A stretch of 64,000 bases of DNA. Origin: Sphingobium sp. 15-1 (GTDB lineage: Bacteria; Pseudomonadota; Alphaproteobacteria; Sphingomonadales; Sphingomonadaceae). The notes below the pieces were generated by a model. That model searched no databases and had not been told where the DNA came from. It saw only the letters and a program-made list of their open reading frames with translations. Numbering within the stretch: position 1 is the first letter of the stretch; every line of letters begins with the position of its first letter. The stretch spans positions 124,001-188,000 of the forward strand of contig NZ_JABXJG010000003.1 of the NCBI RefSeq assembly GCF_013375535.1, in the 5' to 3' direction. Positions 1 through 8,754 of the stretch are shown one piece after another. Made by a program: the position numbers and the translations under genes.

Positions 1-1761
1 CTTGAGGGCGTTGAAATTCTCCGCGGTCCGCAGGGAACCCTTCAGGGTCGGAACGTTACCGGTGGTGCAGTGCTGATCCGCACCCGGCGCCCGACCGACA
101 AGTTCGAGGTGAACGCTCAGGCAAGCATTCAGACCGGCCCCGAATATAATATAGCCGCCAGCGTGGGCGGACCTATCCTTGGCGATGCGGTTAAGGCCAA
201 GATCGCTGGTTATTACAACAAGGACGAAGGCTGGTATCACAACTCCTTCCTGAACCGTAAGGTCGGAAAACTGCGCACATGGTTTGTGCGTCCCACGCTG
301 GTCATTGAGCCTTCGAGTGAAATTACCCAGACTTTCATCGGAGAAATCGGCAAGACCCGCGGTGACAGCGCCGTGTTTCAGCAGGTGCCGGTTGGGTCTG
401 GCGTAGAATCGCAAGGTTACAGGATCACTGCCAATGAACCCGGCTTTACGATCCTGGATTGGGAGAGTGCGACGTCCGAGACAAACATCAATGTCCCGTT
501 TGGCGATGGCGTCATCACCAATATCGCGGGCTACCGTCATGTGTTCAATGAGTCCCTGACAGACATCGACGGAGGGCCGACCACCTTCTTCAACAGCCAT
601 ATCGGCCTTCGCCAGAAGCAGTTCAGCGAAGAACTTCGCTATGCCGGGACGTTCGGCAACGTGGAAGCAACGGTAGGTCTCTTTTATTTCTGGCAAAAAT
701 ATCTCTATATCGAGGCGCGTGACTTTAACGGTCGCCACCGTGAATATGGCGGCACGATCAAGCAGAGCGCTTACGCGATCTTCAGCCAGCTCGAATATCA
801 TGCATCCGATAAGCTGTCATTTGTCCTGGGCGGTCGTTATTCTTCGGAAAAGAAGGATGCCACCCTGTCTTATCAGGTCGCAACCGGTCCCGGCGGCAAC
901 TGCAACATCGCAATTTTCCAGTGCGTCAATCCCGACTTTGTGGGAAGCAAAAGCTGGCCTTCGTTCACGCCTAAATTTGGCGTCAACTACAAGCCGGATG
1001 ACGATGTCCTGATTTATGCGACAGCCAGCAAGGGCGTCCGCAGCGGCGGATACAATGTGCGGCAACAGGCAAATCGCGACGGCTCGCCTTCGATTCCTCA
1101 GTATGATCCCGAAGTGCAGTGGTCATATGAAGCGGGTTTGAAATCGGATCTGTTCGATCGCAAGGTGCGGTTCAATTTTGCGGCCTTCTTCAGCGACGTT
1201 AAGAAGCTTCAGCGCGACATTGTTCTCACCCAGCTTGTTGGCGTGACGCAGTTCACGAAGAATGCGACAGACGCAAATATCTACGGCTTTGAGTCTGAAC
1301 TGACGCTGATACTCAACAGCCATTTCCGCATTAATGCCAACGTCGGCTATGTCGGGATCGACTATAAAAACGTTCAGTACGACCTGAATAACGATGGTGC
1401 GATCAACGGCCTCGATTATGCGTTGAAGCCGACCCGAGCGGCTCCCTGGAACTATAATATCGGCGGCACCTACACGACTGATGTTACGGATAACGCGCGT
1501 CTGACGGGCACGGTGAACTTCTCGTATCGCGACAGGAATTTCAGCGATGACGCGAACCTGAATCCGACTTCGACCATCAATAATCTTACGGCCAACTTCA
1601 CCTTGTCTTTGCCCAATACGGGACTCGATGTTTCGGTATACGGCAAGAATATTTTGAACGACGGTCAGGAACCCTTCATCCTGCCGGTCACGGCGCAGAA
1701 CAGGGGCCGGGCGATGGCGGAAGGCCGCACGATCGGTGCTCAGCTAAGATATCAGTTCTAA
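1..1761 (+). CDS. TonB-dependent outer-membrane receptor, 5' end outside window
   Basis: The open frame is already running at base 1 and reads a TonB plug signature (EILRGPQGTLQGRNVTGGAV, residues 5-24 of the visible part), followed by about 560 residues of beta-barrel ending in LRYQF, an aromatic C-terminus typical of outer-membrane barrels. The signal peptide, TonB box and start of the plug lie to the left of the window. Receptors of this family import siderophores or, in sphingomonads, diverse organic substrates using TonB energy; the ligand cannot be told from sequence. A strong terminator follows, so it probably ends its transcription unit. Confidence 0.93.
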   Translation, partial: LEGVEILRGPQGTLQGRNVTGGAVLIRTRRPTDKFEVNAQASIQTGPEYNIAASVGGPILGDAVKAKIAGYYNKDEGWYHNSFLNRKVGKLRTWFVRPTLVIEPSSEITQTFIGEIGKTRGDSAVFQQVPVGSGVESQGYRITANEPGFTILDWESATSETNINVPFGDGVITNIAGYRHVFNESLTDIDGGPTTFFNSHIGLRQKQFSEELRYAGTFGNVEATVGLFYFWQKYLYIEARDFNGRHREYGGTIKQSAYAIFSQLEYHASDKLSFVLGGRYSSEKKDATLSYQVATGPGGNCNIAIFQCVNPDFVGSKSWPSFTPKFGVNYKPDDDVLIYATASKGVRSGGYNVRQQANRDGSPSIPQYDPEVQWSYEAGLKSDLFDRKVRFNFAAFFSDVKKLQRDIVLTQLVGVTQFTKNATDANIYGFESELTLILNSHFRINANVGYVGIDYKNVQYDLNNDGAINGLDYALKPTRAAPWNYNIGGTYTTDVTDNARLTGTVNFSYRDRNFSDDANLNPTSTINNLTANFTLSLPNTGLDVSVYGKNILNDGQEPFILPVTAQNRGRAMAEGRTIGAQLRYQF

Positions 1762-1781
1762 ATGGAGCTTCCTCCAATGAC

Positions 1782-1815
1782 GAAGCCGGGGACATGTTCC
1801 CCGGCTTCTCTTTTT
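1782..1815 (+). terminator. Rho-independent terminator after TBDR
   Basis: A perfect 11-bp stem (GAAGCCGGGGA at 1782-1792 with TCCCCGGCTTC at 1798-1808) with a 5-nt loop is followed by a T-rich tract up to 1815. It lies 20 bases after the receptor stop codon and isolates it from the MFS gene. Confidence 0.9.
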
Positions 1816-1904
1816 GGATCTGCATGTGGGGCCACCCCCTGACTGGTCGATGCAAAAGCCAGATAAAGTGAGCGAGCAGTAATAATGTAAATTGATGAGG
1901 GTGT

Positions 1905-3209
1905 ATGGCCGGGATGCAGACAAATGCCGCGAATGCTATGGAAGATCCTGCTAAGCGCGGCGGCAATCGCTTTGCGCTGTTTCTGCTTTTCCTGTGTTTC
2001 GCGGTCAATCAACTCGACAGGACGATCATCGCCTTCCTGGCTGTGCCGCTGAAAATCGATCTTGATCTCTCGGACTCGGAATTCGCAATCATCACCGGCC
2101 CGGTCTTTTCCGTGACCTATGGCGTTTTCACGCTCTTCTTCGCTTATTTTTCCGACCGGGGAGATCGTGCAAAGCTGCTCTTTCTGGTCCTGATGATCTG
2201 GAGCGTGGCGAGCGGGGCTTGCGGCCTCGCGACATCCTTCGTCCAGTTGCTCATTTTCAGGCTTGTTGTTGGCATGGGAGAGGCGGGCGGATCGCCGACC
2301 AGCATGGCTCTGGTGACCGACTATTCGATGAAGCAGCAACGATCCATGGCCTATGCGATCTATGTGCTTGGCGCTCCCTTCGGCGTCTTTTCGGCAGCCG
2401 TTGCCGGATCCTACATCGCCGCGCAGTTTGGCTGGCGCTTCACTTTCATTCTATGCGGCGCGCTGGGGCTTGTGCTTGCCGCACTGATGCGATGGAAGCT
2501 GCGTGACCCGCGCCCTACATCGACTGTTAGCCAGCACATCAGACCGATTTCGCTTTCCGTCGATATTTTCGCCGGCGTCTTTTCAGCGTTCAGGGTGATG
2601 CGGACATCCCGCTCCACGATACCAATTCTCCTGGCATTTTCCTTTTCCTATTTTCTGGGCGGGGGAATGGTGAATTGGGCACCCATTTTTTTCAACCGCT
2701 ACCATCTGCTCAGCGTTCAGGACGCCGCAACTTCCATCGGCATTGCATACTGCCTAGGCATCGTGCCGGGGATCCTGCTAGGGGGGATCGTCACGGACAG
2801 GCTGGCCAAATCCAACCCGATGTGGCCGATATATATATCGCAACTCGGGTTGCTTCTCTCGCTCCCGATGTATTTCTTTGCTTATTATTTGGCGGATTCG
2901 ACGGCGGCCATCATCGCATTTGGTCTTGGCATCTTTTTCTCGCAGATGACCGTCGGTCCGATTTTCGTAGCATTCAACGCGACGCTTCCATCCGATATCC
3001 GGTCGATGGCCAATGCCTGCATATTGCTGGGCGCGGTCGTCATCAGCGGCGGTGTGGCAAACTTGCTTGTGGGTCTGTTCAGCGACCAGTTCAGCGGCCT
3101 GCTGGGCCTTGCCAGCCTGCGCGTCAGCCTCATTCTGGTCGTGGTTTCCATGACGGTCATATCTCTAGCCCGTCTTATTCATCAGGCTGGACATGAAGGG
3201 TTGGCGTGA
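1905..3209 (+). CDS. MFS transporter
   Basis: A 434-residue protein with the hydrophobicity of a 12-helix major facilitator. The N-terminal half carries NQLDRTIIAF in helix 1, the loop 2-3 basic motif around SDRGDRAKLL and the helix 4-5 region FRLVVGMGEAGGSP, features common in the anion:cation symporter and spinster-like MFS groups that carry organic acids. The start at 1905 has a GAGG sequence just upstream. It sits directly after a TBDR, a common pairing of outer- and inner-membrane uptake steps in sphingomonads, so both may move the same compound (inference). An IS1380-type element begins a few bases after its stop without harming the frame. Confidence 0.88.
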   Translation: MAGMQTNAANAMEDPAKRGGNRFALFLLFLCFAVNQLDRTIIAFLAVPLKIDLDLSDSEFAIITGPVFSVTYGVFTLFFAYFSDRGDRAKLLFLVLMIWSVASGACGLATSFVQLLIFRLVVGMGEAGGSPTSMALVTDYSMKQQRSMAYAIYVLGAPFGVFSAAVAGSYIAAQFGWRFTFILCGALGLVLAALMRWKLRDPRPTSTVSQHIRPISLSVDIFAGVFSAFRVMRTSRSTIPILLAFSFSYFLGGGMVNWAPIFFNRYHLLSVQDAATSIGIAYCLGIVPGILLGGIVTDRLAKSNPMWPIYISQLGLLLSLPMYFFAYYLADSTAAIIAFGLGIFFSQMTVGPIFVAFNATLPSDIRSMANACILLGAVVISGGVANLLVGLFSDQFSGLLGLASLRVSLILVVVSMTVISLARLIHQAGHEGLA

Positions 3210-3211
3210 GT

Positions 3212-4815
3212 GGCCTAAGCCCTTGGCTTGCTGTAGGAAATTGGATGTCTAGACCAACCTGCAGCGAGGCAAAAAATGCCACAGGCCACTCCCGCCAAGA
3301 GCCACGATAGCGCGGCGGTGATTTCGTTTCCAGCAGTGTCGCGCAAGAAAGTGGCAGGGGCATTCGATGGAGGGCGATTGACCTCGGACGGTGGTGTTCT
3401 GCTGCTGGCTCAGGCCGAGCGTGCAATGGGTGTCTGCCGGCAACTCGCGGCCTGCATTGCCGACCCGCGCGATCCTTCGCGGGTCACCCATAAGCTTGAT
3501 GATATCCTGCGGGCGCGGATCCTGGCGATCGCCTGCGGCTACGAAGACGCTAACGACCTTGATGCCCTGCGCGACGATCCTGGCTTTCGCCTGGCGCTGG
3601 GCAAGCTGCTGGATTCAGGCGCGGGTCTGGCGAGCCAACCGACAATGAGCAGGTGGGAGAATGCGCCGACGACGCGCCAATTGGCGCGGATGATGGTCGC
3701 GATGGTTCGCATCTATTGCGCCAGCTACCCCGAACCGCCCAAGGTAGTGACGCTGGATATCGATGATACCTGCGACGTCGTGCACGGCTATCAGCAGCTG
3801 TCGTTCTGGAACGGCCACCACGGCGAGCGCTGCTTCCTGCCGATCCATGTCTATGACACGGCAACGGGGCGACCCGTTGCCATGCTGCTGCGTACCGGCA
3901 AGACGCCGTCGGGTGCGGAGGCTGCAGGGCACATCCGTCGCCTTATTCGGCATATCCGTCGGCATTGGCCCCAAACGCACATCACCATCCGCGGCGATGG
4001 GCATTATGGCCGGCCAGAGGTCATGGCCTTTTGTAAGGCGCACGGTATCGACTATGTCTTTGGCCTTCCCACCAATGCCGCCCTGCGCGCTAACCCTGAC
4101 ATCGCCGCCGCCGCCGATGCCTGCGCGGTCAAGCGTGCCGAGAAACAGCGCGTGGTCCTGCGTAGCTATGCCGAGATCCGCTATGGGGCGAAAAGCTGGA
4201 AATGCGAGCGCCGCGTCGTCGCCCGGATTGAAGCCAGCACCCTGGGCATGGATATCCGTTACGTCGTCACTTCCCTGGCGAACGGCTCCGCCGAACATAT
4301 CTACGACAGCCTTTATTGCGCCCGGGGCCAGGCCGAAAACCTGATCAAGCGGCACAAGAGCCAGCTCAGCAGCGATCGCACCTCGTGCCGATCGGCCAAC
4401 GCCAACCAGATGCGGCTCATTCTGCACACCGCTGCCTACTGGTTGATGTGGCGCATCCAGCAGGCTGTCCCCAAAGCAGCAGCCATTGCCGATGCCGAGT
4501 TCGCCACCCTGCGCCTGCGGCTTCTCAAGGTCGCCGCCCGCGTGATCGAAACTGCAACCCGAATCCGCGTCGCCTTCGCATCCGCCTGTCCCGACGCCAA
4601 CACGTTCCGAACCGTCGCCGCCGCGCTCAGGACCGCACCCACCTAGACCACGCGGCCATGCCGCTGAACCGTACCCCGTCCTTCAATCTCGCAAACCTCT
4701 CGAACATCCGCGGTGAAAAAGACGCAGCGCGATCACTCGTCCTGATCACCAAGCAGATGACTCCTGAACCCGGCGATCGGCGGAACGGACATCGTCACGA
4801 ATAAGACGGGCTAGT
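3212..4815 (+). mobile_element. IS1380-family insertion sequence (ends approximate)
   Basis: The transposase is unmistakable but the termini are not clean. Weakly complementary outer sequences are CCTAAGCCC near 3211-3219 on the left and GGGCTAG near 4808-4814 on the right. No target-site duplication could be recognised, so the limits are estimates. It lies just after the MFS stop codon. Confidence 0.55.
3276..4646 (+). CDS. IS1380-family transposase
   Basis: A 456-residue DDE transposase of the IS1380 type. The N-terminal block FDGGRLTSDGGVLLL and the following RVTHKLDDILRARILAIA segment are hallmarks of the family. The catalytic core shows LDIDDT near residue 160 and IRGDGHYGRPE near residue 245. 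The length is normal for the family and the frame is uninterrupted, so the element may be functional. The start at 3276 keeps the full N-terminal domain. Confidence 0.92.
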   Translation: MPQATPAKSHDSAAVISFPAVSRKKVAGAFDGGRLTSDGGVLLLAQAERAMGVCRQLAACIADPRDPSRVTHKLDDILRARILAIACGYEDANDLDALRDDPGFRLALGKLLDSGAGLASQPTMSRWENAPTTRQLARMMVAMVRIYCASYPEPPKVVTLDIDDTCDVVHGYQQLSFWNGHHGERCFLPIHVYDTATGRPVAMLLRTGKTPSGAEAAGHIRRLIRHIRRHWPQTHITIRGDGHYGRPEVMAFCKAHGIDYVFGLPTNAALRANPDIAAAADACAVKRAEKQRVVLRSYAEIRYGAKSWKCERRVVARIEASTLGMDIRYVVTSLANGSAEHIYDSLYCARGQAENLIKRHKSQLSSDRTSCRSANANQMRLILHTAAYWLMWRIQQAVPKAAAIADAEFATLRLRLLKVAARVIETATRIRVAFASACPDANTFRTVAAALRTAPT

Positions 4816-4931
4816 CTGCCTCGCCCGATCGAAACGGCATTATGCGGGAGACTTGATGGCCTATTCCGGATCCTGAGATCGAGGTCTTTGCGGAAAGCCG
4901 CTGAATTCACTATCTCGCACGGAGAAAATAT

Positions 4932-5338
4932 ATGGATGGCTCGTGCCTATGTGGTAAAATTACCTTGAGATTGACCGGTGAGCCAGAATTACGGCTGGTG
5001 TGTCATTGCACCAATTGCAAGAAGCACACCGGTTCGGCATTTTCCCTGCTCTATGCATATCCGCGTGAGCATGTTCAAATTGACGGCCTGTTTCACAGTT
5101 ACCCGGATCTGGGGGACAGTGGGAAGCGGGTAGATCGGCGCTTCTGTCCGGACTGCGGATCCTCTATCGCAGCGGACGCGCACATCGTGCCTGAACTGCT
5201 GTTTTATACGGCGGTGCCTTGAATGATGGCGCCACTCTCTCGCCCGCGCGGGAAATCTTTTGTGATCGCGCCTTGCCTTGGGTCCATCTGGCGGGCCTGG
5301 AGCGCTTCGCCCGCTTGCCGACCGAAGCGGAACAGTAA
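4932..5338 (+). pseudogene. GFA (CENP-V/GFA domain) family protein, frameshifted
   Basis: The first 96 residues start at an ATG at 4932 and hold the zinc-binding pattern of GFA-like proteins (GSCLCGKI, CHCTNCKK, CPDCGSSI). The frame stops at 5220-5222, but the +1 frame continues the family's C-terminus without a gap (LNDGATLSPAREIFCDRALP, ending at 5338). One missing G near 5213-5216 explains the break. GFA-family proteins were named after glutathione-dependent formaldehyde activation; most members have unknown substrates. The gene is either recently inactivated or carries a sequencing error. It lies between two IS elements. Confidence 0.82.
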
Positions 5339-5472
5339 AATCGCAGGAAAATAGGGCCCCGCAAAACGTAGCAACTCGCAGTCGCCAGCGGCGATCAATC
5401 AAGGCCCGCGACACCCTTGATGCCGCCACGACATCAGCCCCGTTGGGCACGGCCAGCTAGAGCGGTGAGCGA

Positions 5473-6003
5473 TTAGTTGGACGCATATCCGGCAGCCTTG
5501 AGGTATGCAGCACATTCCTCGGGGGAGTAGAGATCGCAGATATGCCCGAGAGCCTTCCATAGCTCGTCGATTGTCCGAGCCCCGATCCGCCGCAGGTGCG
5601 ATTTCAACTTGGCGAAGGCCATTTCAATTGGGTTCAAGTCTGGCGAATACGGGGGGAGAAAGAGGAACCAGGCCCCCCGTTTTTTAAGGATTGCGGCGGC
5701 CTTTTCACTTTTGTGGCTGGGCAGATTGTCGAGGATCACAACATCGCCCGGACTGAGTGTCGGCGCCAATTGGGTTTCGACGTAGGTTTCGAACAGGAGC
5801 CGGTTCATTGGCTGATCGATGACCCAAGGGGCAACGAGACGATCGCAGCGCAGCCCGGCAATGAATGTCTGCGTTTTCCAATGACCGAACGGGGCGCGTG
5901 CCTTAAGCCGCTCGCCTCGCGGCGCCCGGCCCCGGGTCCTGGTCATCTTCGTGGTCGTCGCCGTCTCGTCCAGAAAGACCAGCCGCTGGGGATTTTCACG
6001 CAT
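5473..6003 (-). CDS. IS630 transposase, catalytic part (orfB)
   Basis: 176 visible residues of the DDE domain: LVFLDETATT carries the first Asp, VVILDNLPSHKS the second, and YSPDLNPIEMAFAKLKS the Glu. The frame is open further upstream to the A8 run (T8 at 6081-6088 on the plus strand) and there reads KKTLLASECGRDDVAHARL, matching the in-frame junction of copy 2. Orf A and orf B are therefore one protein separated by a one-base shift at the A8 run. Confidence 0.85.
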   Translation of the reverse strand: MRENPQRLVFLDETATTTKMTRTRGRAPRGERLKARAPFGHWKTQTFIAGLRCDRLVAPWVIDQPMNRLLFETYVETQLAPTLSPGDVVILDNLPSHKSEKAAAILKKRGAWFLFLPPYSPDLNPIEMAFAKLKSHLRRIGARTIDELWKALGHICDLYSPEECAAYLKAAGYASN

Positions 6004-6049
6004 GCGTGGCTGTCGATCAAGTCGCCAGCGGAGGCGCGCATGGGCGACA

Positions 6050-6445
6050 TCATCGCGTCCGCACTCGCTGGCCAGCAGGGTTTTTTTTAACCCGATATCC
6101 AGCTTGGATCAGCACCCTCGAGAGGGATGCCGGGTGGGCGACCATGCCCGTCTCCTTGGTCAGCTTGCTGGACAACTCCGACATCGTGATGCCGGGCTCC
6201 CGATCAACCCAGGCCGTCAGCCGGGCCATATATGGCGCCAACTTCCCGGCACCGCGTGGGCGCCCAATTTGTGAGGGAGCAGCCGAACCCGTCCGATCCA
6301 CTCGCTGCAACAACTTCACCGCACAACTGGCACTCACGCCAAAATGACGGGCCGTCGCACGGCGTGAGTGGCCAGCCGCTACGTGCGCCGATATCCGTTC
6401 CCGCAAATCACCCGAATAAGCTCTGCCCATGGTCCACCTCCACAA
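6050..6445 (-). CDS. IS630 transposase, N-terminal HTH part (orfA)
   Basis: 131 residues with a helix-turn-helix typical of IS630 transposases (GHSRRATARHFGVSASCAVK, about residues 25-44). The frame runs through AAAAAAAA at 6081-6088 (complement) and ends 31 bases later. Copy 2 has one base fewer just before its A8 run and is in frame. Full-length protein from this copy would need slippage at the homopolymer; otherwise it is a simple frameshift mutant. Confidence 0.85.
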   Translation of the reverse strand: MWRWTMGRAYSGDLRERISAHVAAGHSRRATARHFGVSASCAVKLLQRVDRTGSAAPSQIGRPRGAGKLAPYMARLTAWVDREPGITMSELSSKLTKETGMVAHPASLSRVLIQAGYRVKKNPAGQRVRTR

Positions 6446-6612
6446 GAAGGTGAATCATAAATTTCGGCCGATGGGAATCGCTCGCGATTCTTTCTTCGCG
6501 CTCACCGCTCTAATCGGAATGTCGGTGGGCATTCGGGAGCGCGCGTGATCCCAATTTCCAGCAGATAAGTCGATGCCGTCAGGAGATGGCACAGACCGCC
6601 AGATCCGATCCC

Positions 6613-7416
6613 CTAGGTGTCGGCGCGGCTACTCCGTGCTTTGCGTTTTGATGGCGAGGCTACCGTTTTGCGGGAGGCGGTCGCCCCCTTTCTGGGGCTG
6701 GCGGGCTTCTCGACACGTGCCATCGCGGCCGGGCCGGGACTGAAAAATCCGGAGGGGGCCACCTGCATCGGATAGGCTGGGACCGGCGGATAAGGCGCCA
6801 GCTTTTCCGGATGCGTCGCGAGCGAGCGAGTTAACAGATCCAGCATCTCGTCCGCGATCGCCTCGATGCTCATGCGGCCATCGGGAGAATACCAGGACGA
6901 GATGCCATTGATCGCGCTCATGATCGCATAGACTGTGATTTTGGCATCGCAGGGGCGGATGCTGCCGTCTTCGGCGCTTTCCTTCAATAGGCCGACGAGA
7001 TTGGCCTCCATCCCGTCGCGCCGGGCCACCACAATGGCGCGATCCTCCGGGCGAAGTGCATTCACATCGAAGGTGAGGCCGCCGACCCCCGCCTGCCCAT
7101 ACATCCAAATGATGAAACATCTCAGTAGGAGACGGAGCCTGTCGATCCCCAGACCCCCGGCTTCGCTGGCGACCCGCACCGCGTGCTCCCCAAGATCGAG
7201 TGAGATCTTGTGGCATTCGAACAGGATTTCCTGCTTGTCCTTGACGTAATTGTAGAGCGTTCCCTTCGAGATGCCCAGCACCTTGGCCACCGCATCGAGG
7301 GACGTATTGTGGAAGCCCTGTCGCGATATGATCCGCGCCGCCTCACGGATCACCGCGTAGCGCTTGTATCTCTGAATTTCTTCGTTTGTCTGGAAACCGT
7401 TTTCCCAGCGAGGCAT
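6613..7416 (-). CDS. TetR/AcrR-family regulator
   Basis: 267 residues. The N-terminal 65 residues form a TetR DNA-binding domain (ARIISRQGFHNTSLDAVAKV, then LGISKGTLYNYVKDKQEIL). The middle is the usual helical ligand domain with a TetR-C-like WYSPDGRMSIE stretch. The last 55 residues are an unusual proline/serine/lysine/arginine-rich tail (GATASRKTVASPSKRKARSS) that may add DNA contacts. It is divergent from the SDR-MDR-CoA-ligase genes across a 487-bp gap and is the likely regulator of that cluster, with an acyl-CoA or precursor as ligand (inference). Confidence 0.88.
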   Translation of the reverse strand: MPRWENGFQTNEEIQRYKRYAVIREAARIISRQGFHNTSLDAVAKVLGISKGTLYNYVKDKQEILFECHKISLDLGEHAVRVASEAGGLGIDRLRLLLRCFIIWMYGQAGVGGLTFDVNALRPEDRAIVVARRDGMEANLVGLLKESAEDGSIRPCDAKITVYAIMSAINGISSWYSPDGRMSIEAIADEMLDLLTRSLATHPEKLAPYPPVPAYPMQVAPSGFFSPGPAAMARVEKPASPRKGATASRKTVASPSKRKARSSRADT

Positions 7417-7442
7417 GGGCCACCTTTCGATTGCAAATATGC

Positions 7443-7731
7443 TGACTATCAGGTTCGGTAAATATGTGATGCTTTCACGTCAATAACACAGCCCGATCGG
7501 GATAGGGTCGTGCGACGGGGCGTGATGCCGAACACCCCCCTTCAGGCAGGCCGTCGATGTCTGTGCGGGCGAAAATCCGGTCATCCCTTTGAGAGAACAA
7601 GCGTCGTAGTTTTAAGTCCCTTGGATCCCCGCGCTCGTGAAGATGGATCGGTTGAGCATATGCGGGCGCCCCATGAAGCGTGTCGATTCGACCTATTGAC
7701 GACATAGTCAGTAGAATGTATTTCATAGTCA
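7443..7731. promoter_or_regulatory. Possible operator repeats in the TetR/SDR intergenic region
   Basis: The 487 bases between the TetR start (7416) and the SDR start (7904) hold no convincing gene. CATAGTCA occurs at 7703-7710 and again at 7724-7731, exactly 21 bp apart (two helical turns), and its complement core TGACTAT occurs at 7443-7449 just upstream of the TetR gene. This spacing suits a dimeric regulator. The sites are short and may be chance. Confidence 0.3.
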
Positions 7732-7903
7732 ACATCGACAGGGCGCGCATCGTTGTGGGGCATCCGCCATCGGATCAACCTCAGGCCAGGATCGGTCAAA
7801 ATACTTGAGTTGAACGTCAGAGTTTTGAATTTACGCCCATAATTTCTGAGCGATCTCAAATGCTGCCGGATCGCATAACACTTAATTGTCGCTGGGGAGA
7901 GAA

Positions 7904-8683
7904 ATGGATCTGCAACTACTGGGAAAATCGGCGGTCGTTAACGGGGCGAGCCAGGGCATAGGCTTTGCCATCGCGCATCGACTGGCGGCAGAGGGGGCGG
8001 ATGTCCTTATCAGCGCGCGAAAGGAAGATGCGTTGGCGAGCGCGGCCGAGCGCATCGCCACGGAGACAGGCCGGAAGGTTCGAACAGTCGTCGGTGACAT
8101 TCGGATGCTGGACGGGATCAACAATATTCTTGCGGCCGTTGAGGAAATGGGCGGCGTGGACATATTGGTCAACAATGACGGCGCTCCTCCGCTTGGGCCG
8201 GCGCTGGATTTCGATGACCTGCGCTGGAGCCGGGCGTTCGAGCAGAATCTGATGAGCGTCGTGCGGATGTCGCGCGGGGTTGTTCCCGGGATGGAGGCGC
8301 GGGGCGGCGGAAGCATCGTCAACATAACCGCCCTGTGCACAATCCAGCCGATGCCGAGCTTTGGGCTGTCCGTTTCGACATGGGCGGGAGTGATCGGGCT
8401 TGCCAAGACACTGTCGCTGGAACTCGGACCCAAGAATATCCGGATAAACACGCTTTGCCCCGGTCTGGTGGAAACCGCCCGTGCAAATCTCGTCGACGGG
8501 CCAGTCAGCAGCGGACCCGGCAACAGCGAATTACAAGAAGCTCTGAAATCGATTCCGCTCGGCCGAATGGGCGACCCCGCGGAGATCGCTGCCGTGGCTA
8601 CCTTCCTGGCGTCGCCGCTTGCCTCCTATGTGACGGGAACGACGCTGGCCGTCGACGGCGGCGTGAGCAAGAATCTGCTTTAG
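7904..8683 (+). CDS. SDR-family protein with substituted catalytic Tyr/Lys
   Basis: 259 residues with a short-chain dehydrogenase fold: nucleotide motif NGASQGIGFA near the N-terminus, VNNDGAP in place of NNAG, and the C-terminal INTLCPGLVET. The segment that should read YxxxKAG instead reads SVSTWAGVIGLAKTL, so Tyr is replaced by Ser and Lys by Trp. A subset of SDRs related to 3-oxoacyl reductases shares this loss, and their chemistry is not settled. The ATG at 7904 follows GGGGAGAG at ideal spacing. It is the first gene of the cluster with the MDR gene 71 bases downstream. Confidence 0.85.
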   Translation: MDLQLLGKSAVVNGASQGIGFAIAHRLAAEGADVLISARKEDALASAAERIATETGRKVRTVVGDIRMLDGINNILAAVEEMGGVDILVNNDGAPPLGPALDFDDLRWSRAFEQNLMSVVRMSRGVVPGMEARGGGSIVNITALCTIQPMPSFGLSVSTWAGVIGLAKTLSLELGPKNIRINTLCPGLVETARANLVDGPVSSGPGNSELQEALKSIPLGRMGDPAEIAAVATFLASPLASYVTGTTLAVDGGVSKNLL

Positions 8684-8754
8684 GGTTTGTTTTCAGGAAC
8701 TTGATTGCCAGCGGCTCCATCGCAGCCAAAGGTTCTGATGTAGAGGATTATGAA

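Larger units (their letters stand above)
5460..6510 (-). mobile_element. IS630-family element, copy 1
   Basis: A 1051-bp element with terminal inverted repeats GAGCGGTGAGCG (5460-5471 and its complement at 6499-6510), flanked on each side by TA (5458-5459 and 6511-6512), the target duplication expected of IS630 transposition. It holds one transposase split into two overlapping frames on the minus strand. A related, deleted copy lies at 53651-54520 in the same orientation. Confidence 0.92.

Noticed and set aside
3615..4427. 270-residue minus-strand frame
   Set aside because: Antisense to the IS1380 transposase, with no motif of its own.
8335..8754. N-terminal extension of the MDR dehydrogenase
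   Set aside because: The upstream 140 codons overlap the SDR gene and have shadow composition; the ATG at 8755 has a Shine-Dalgarno and fits the family.
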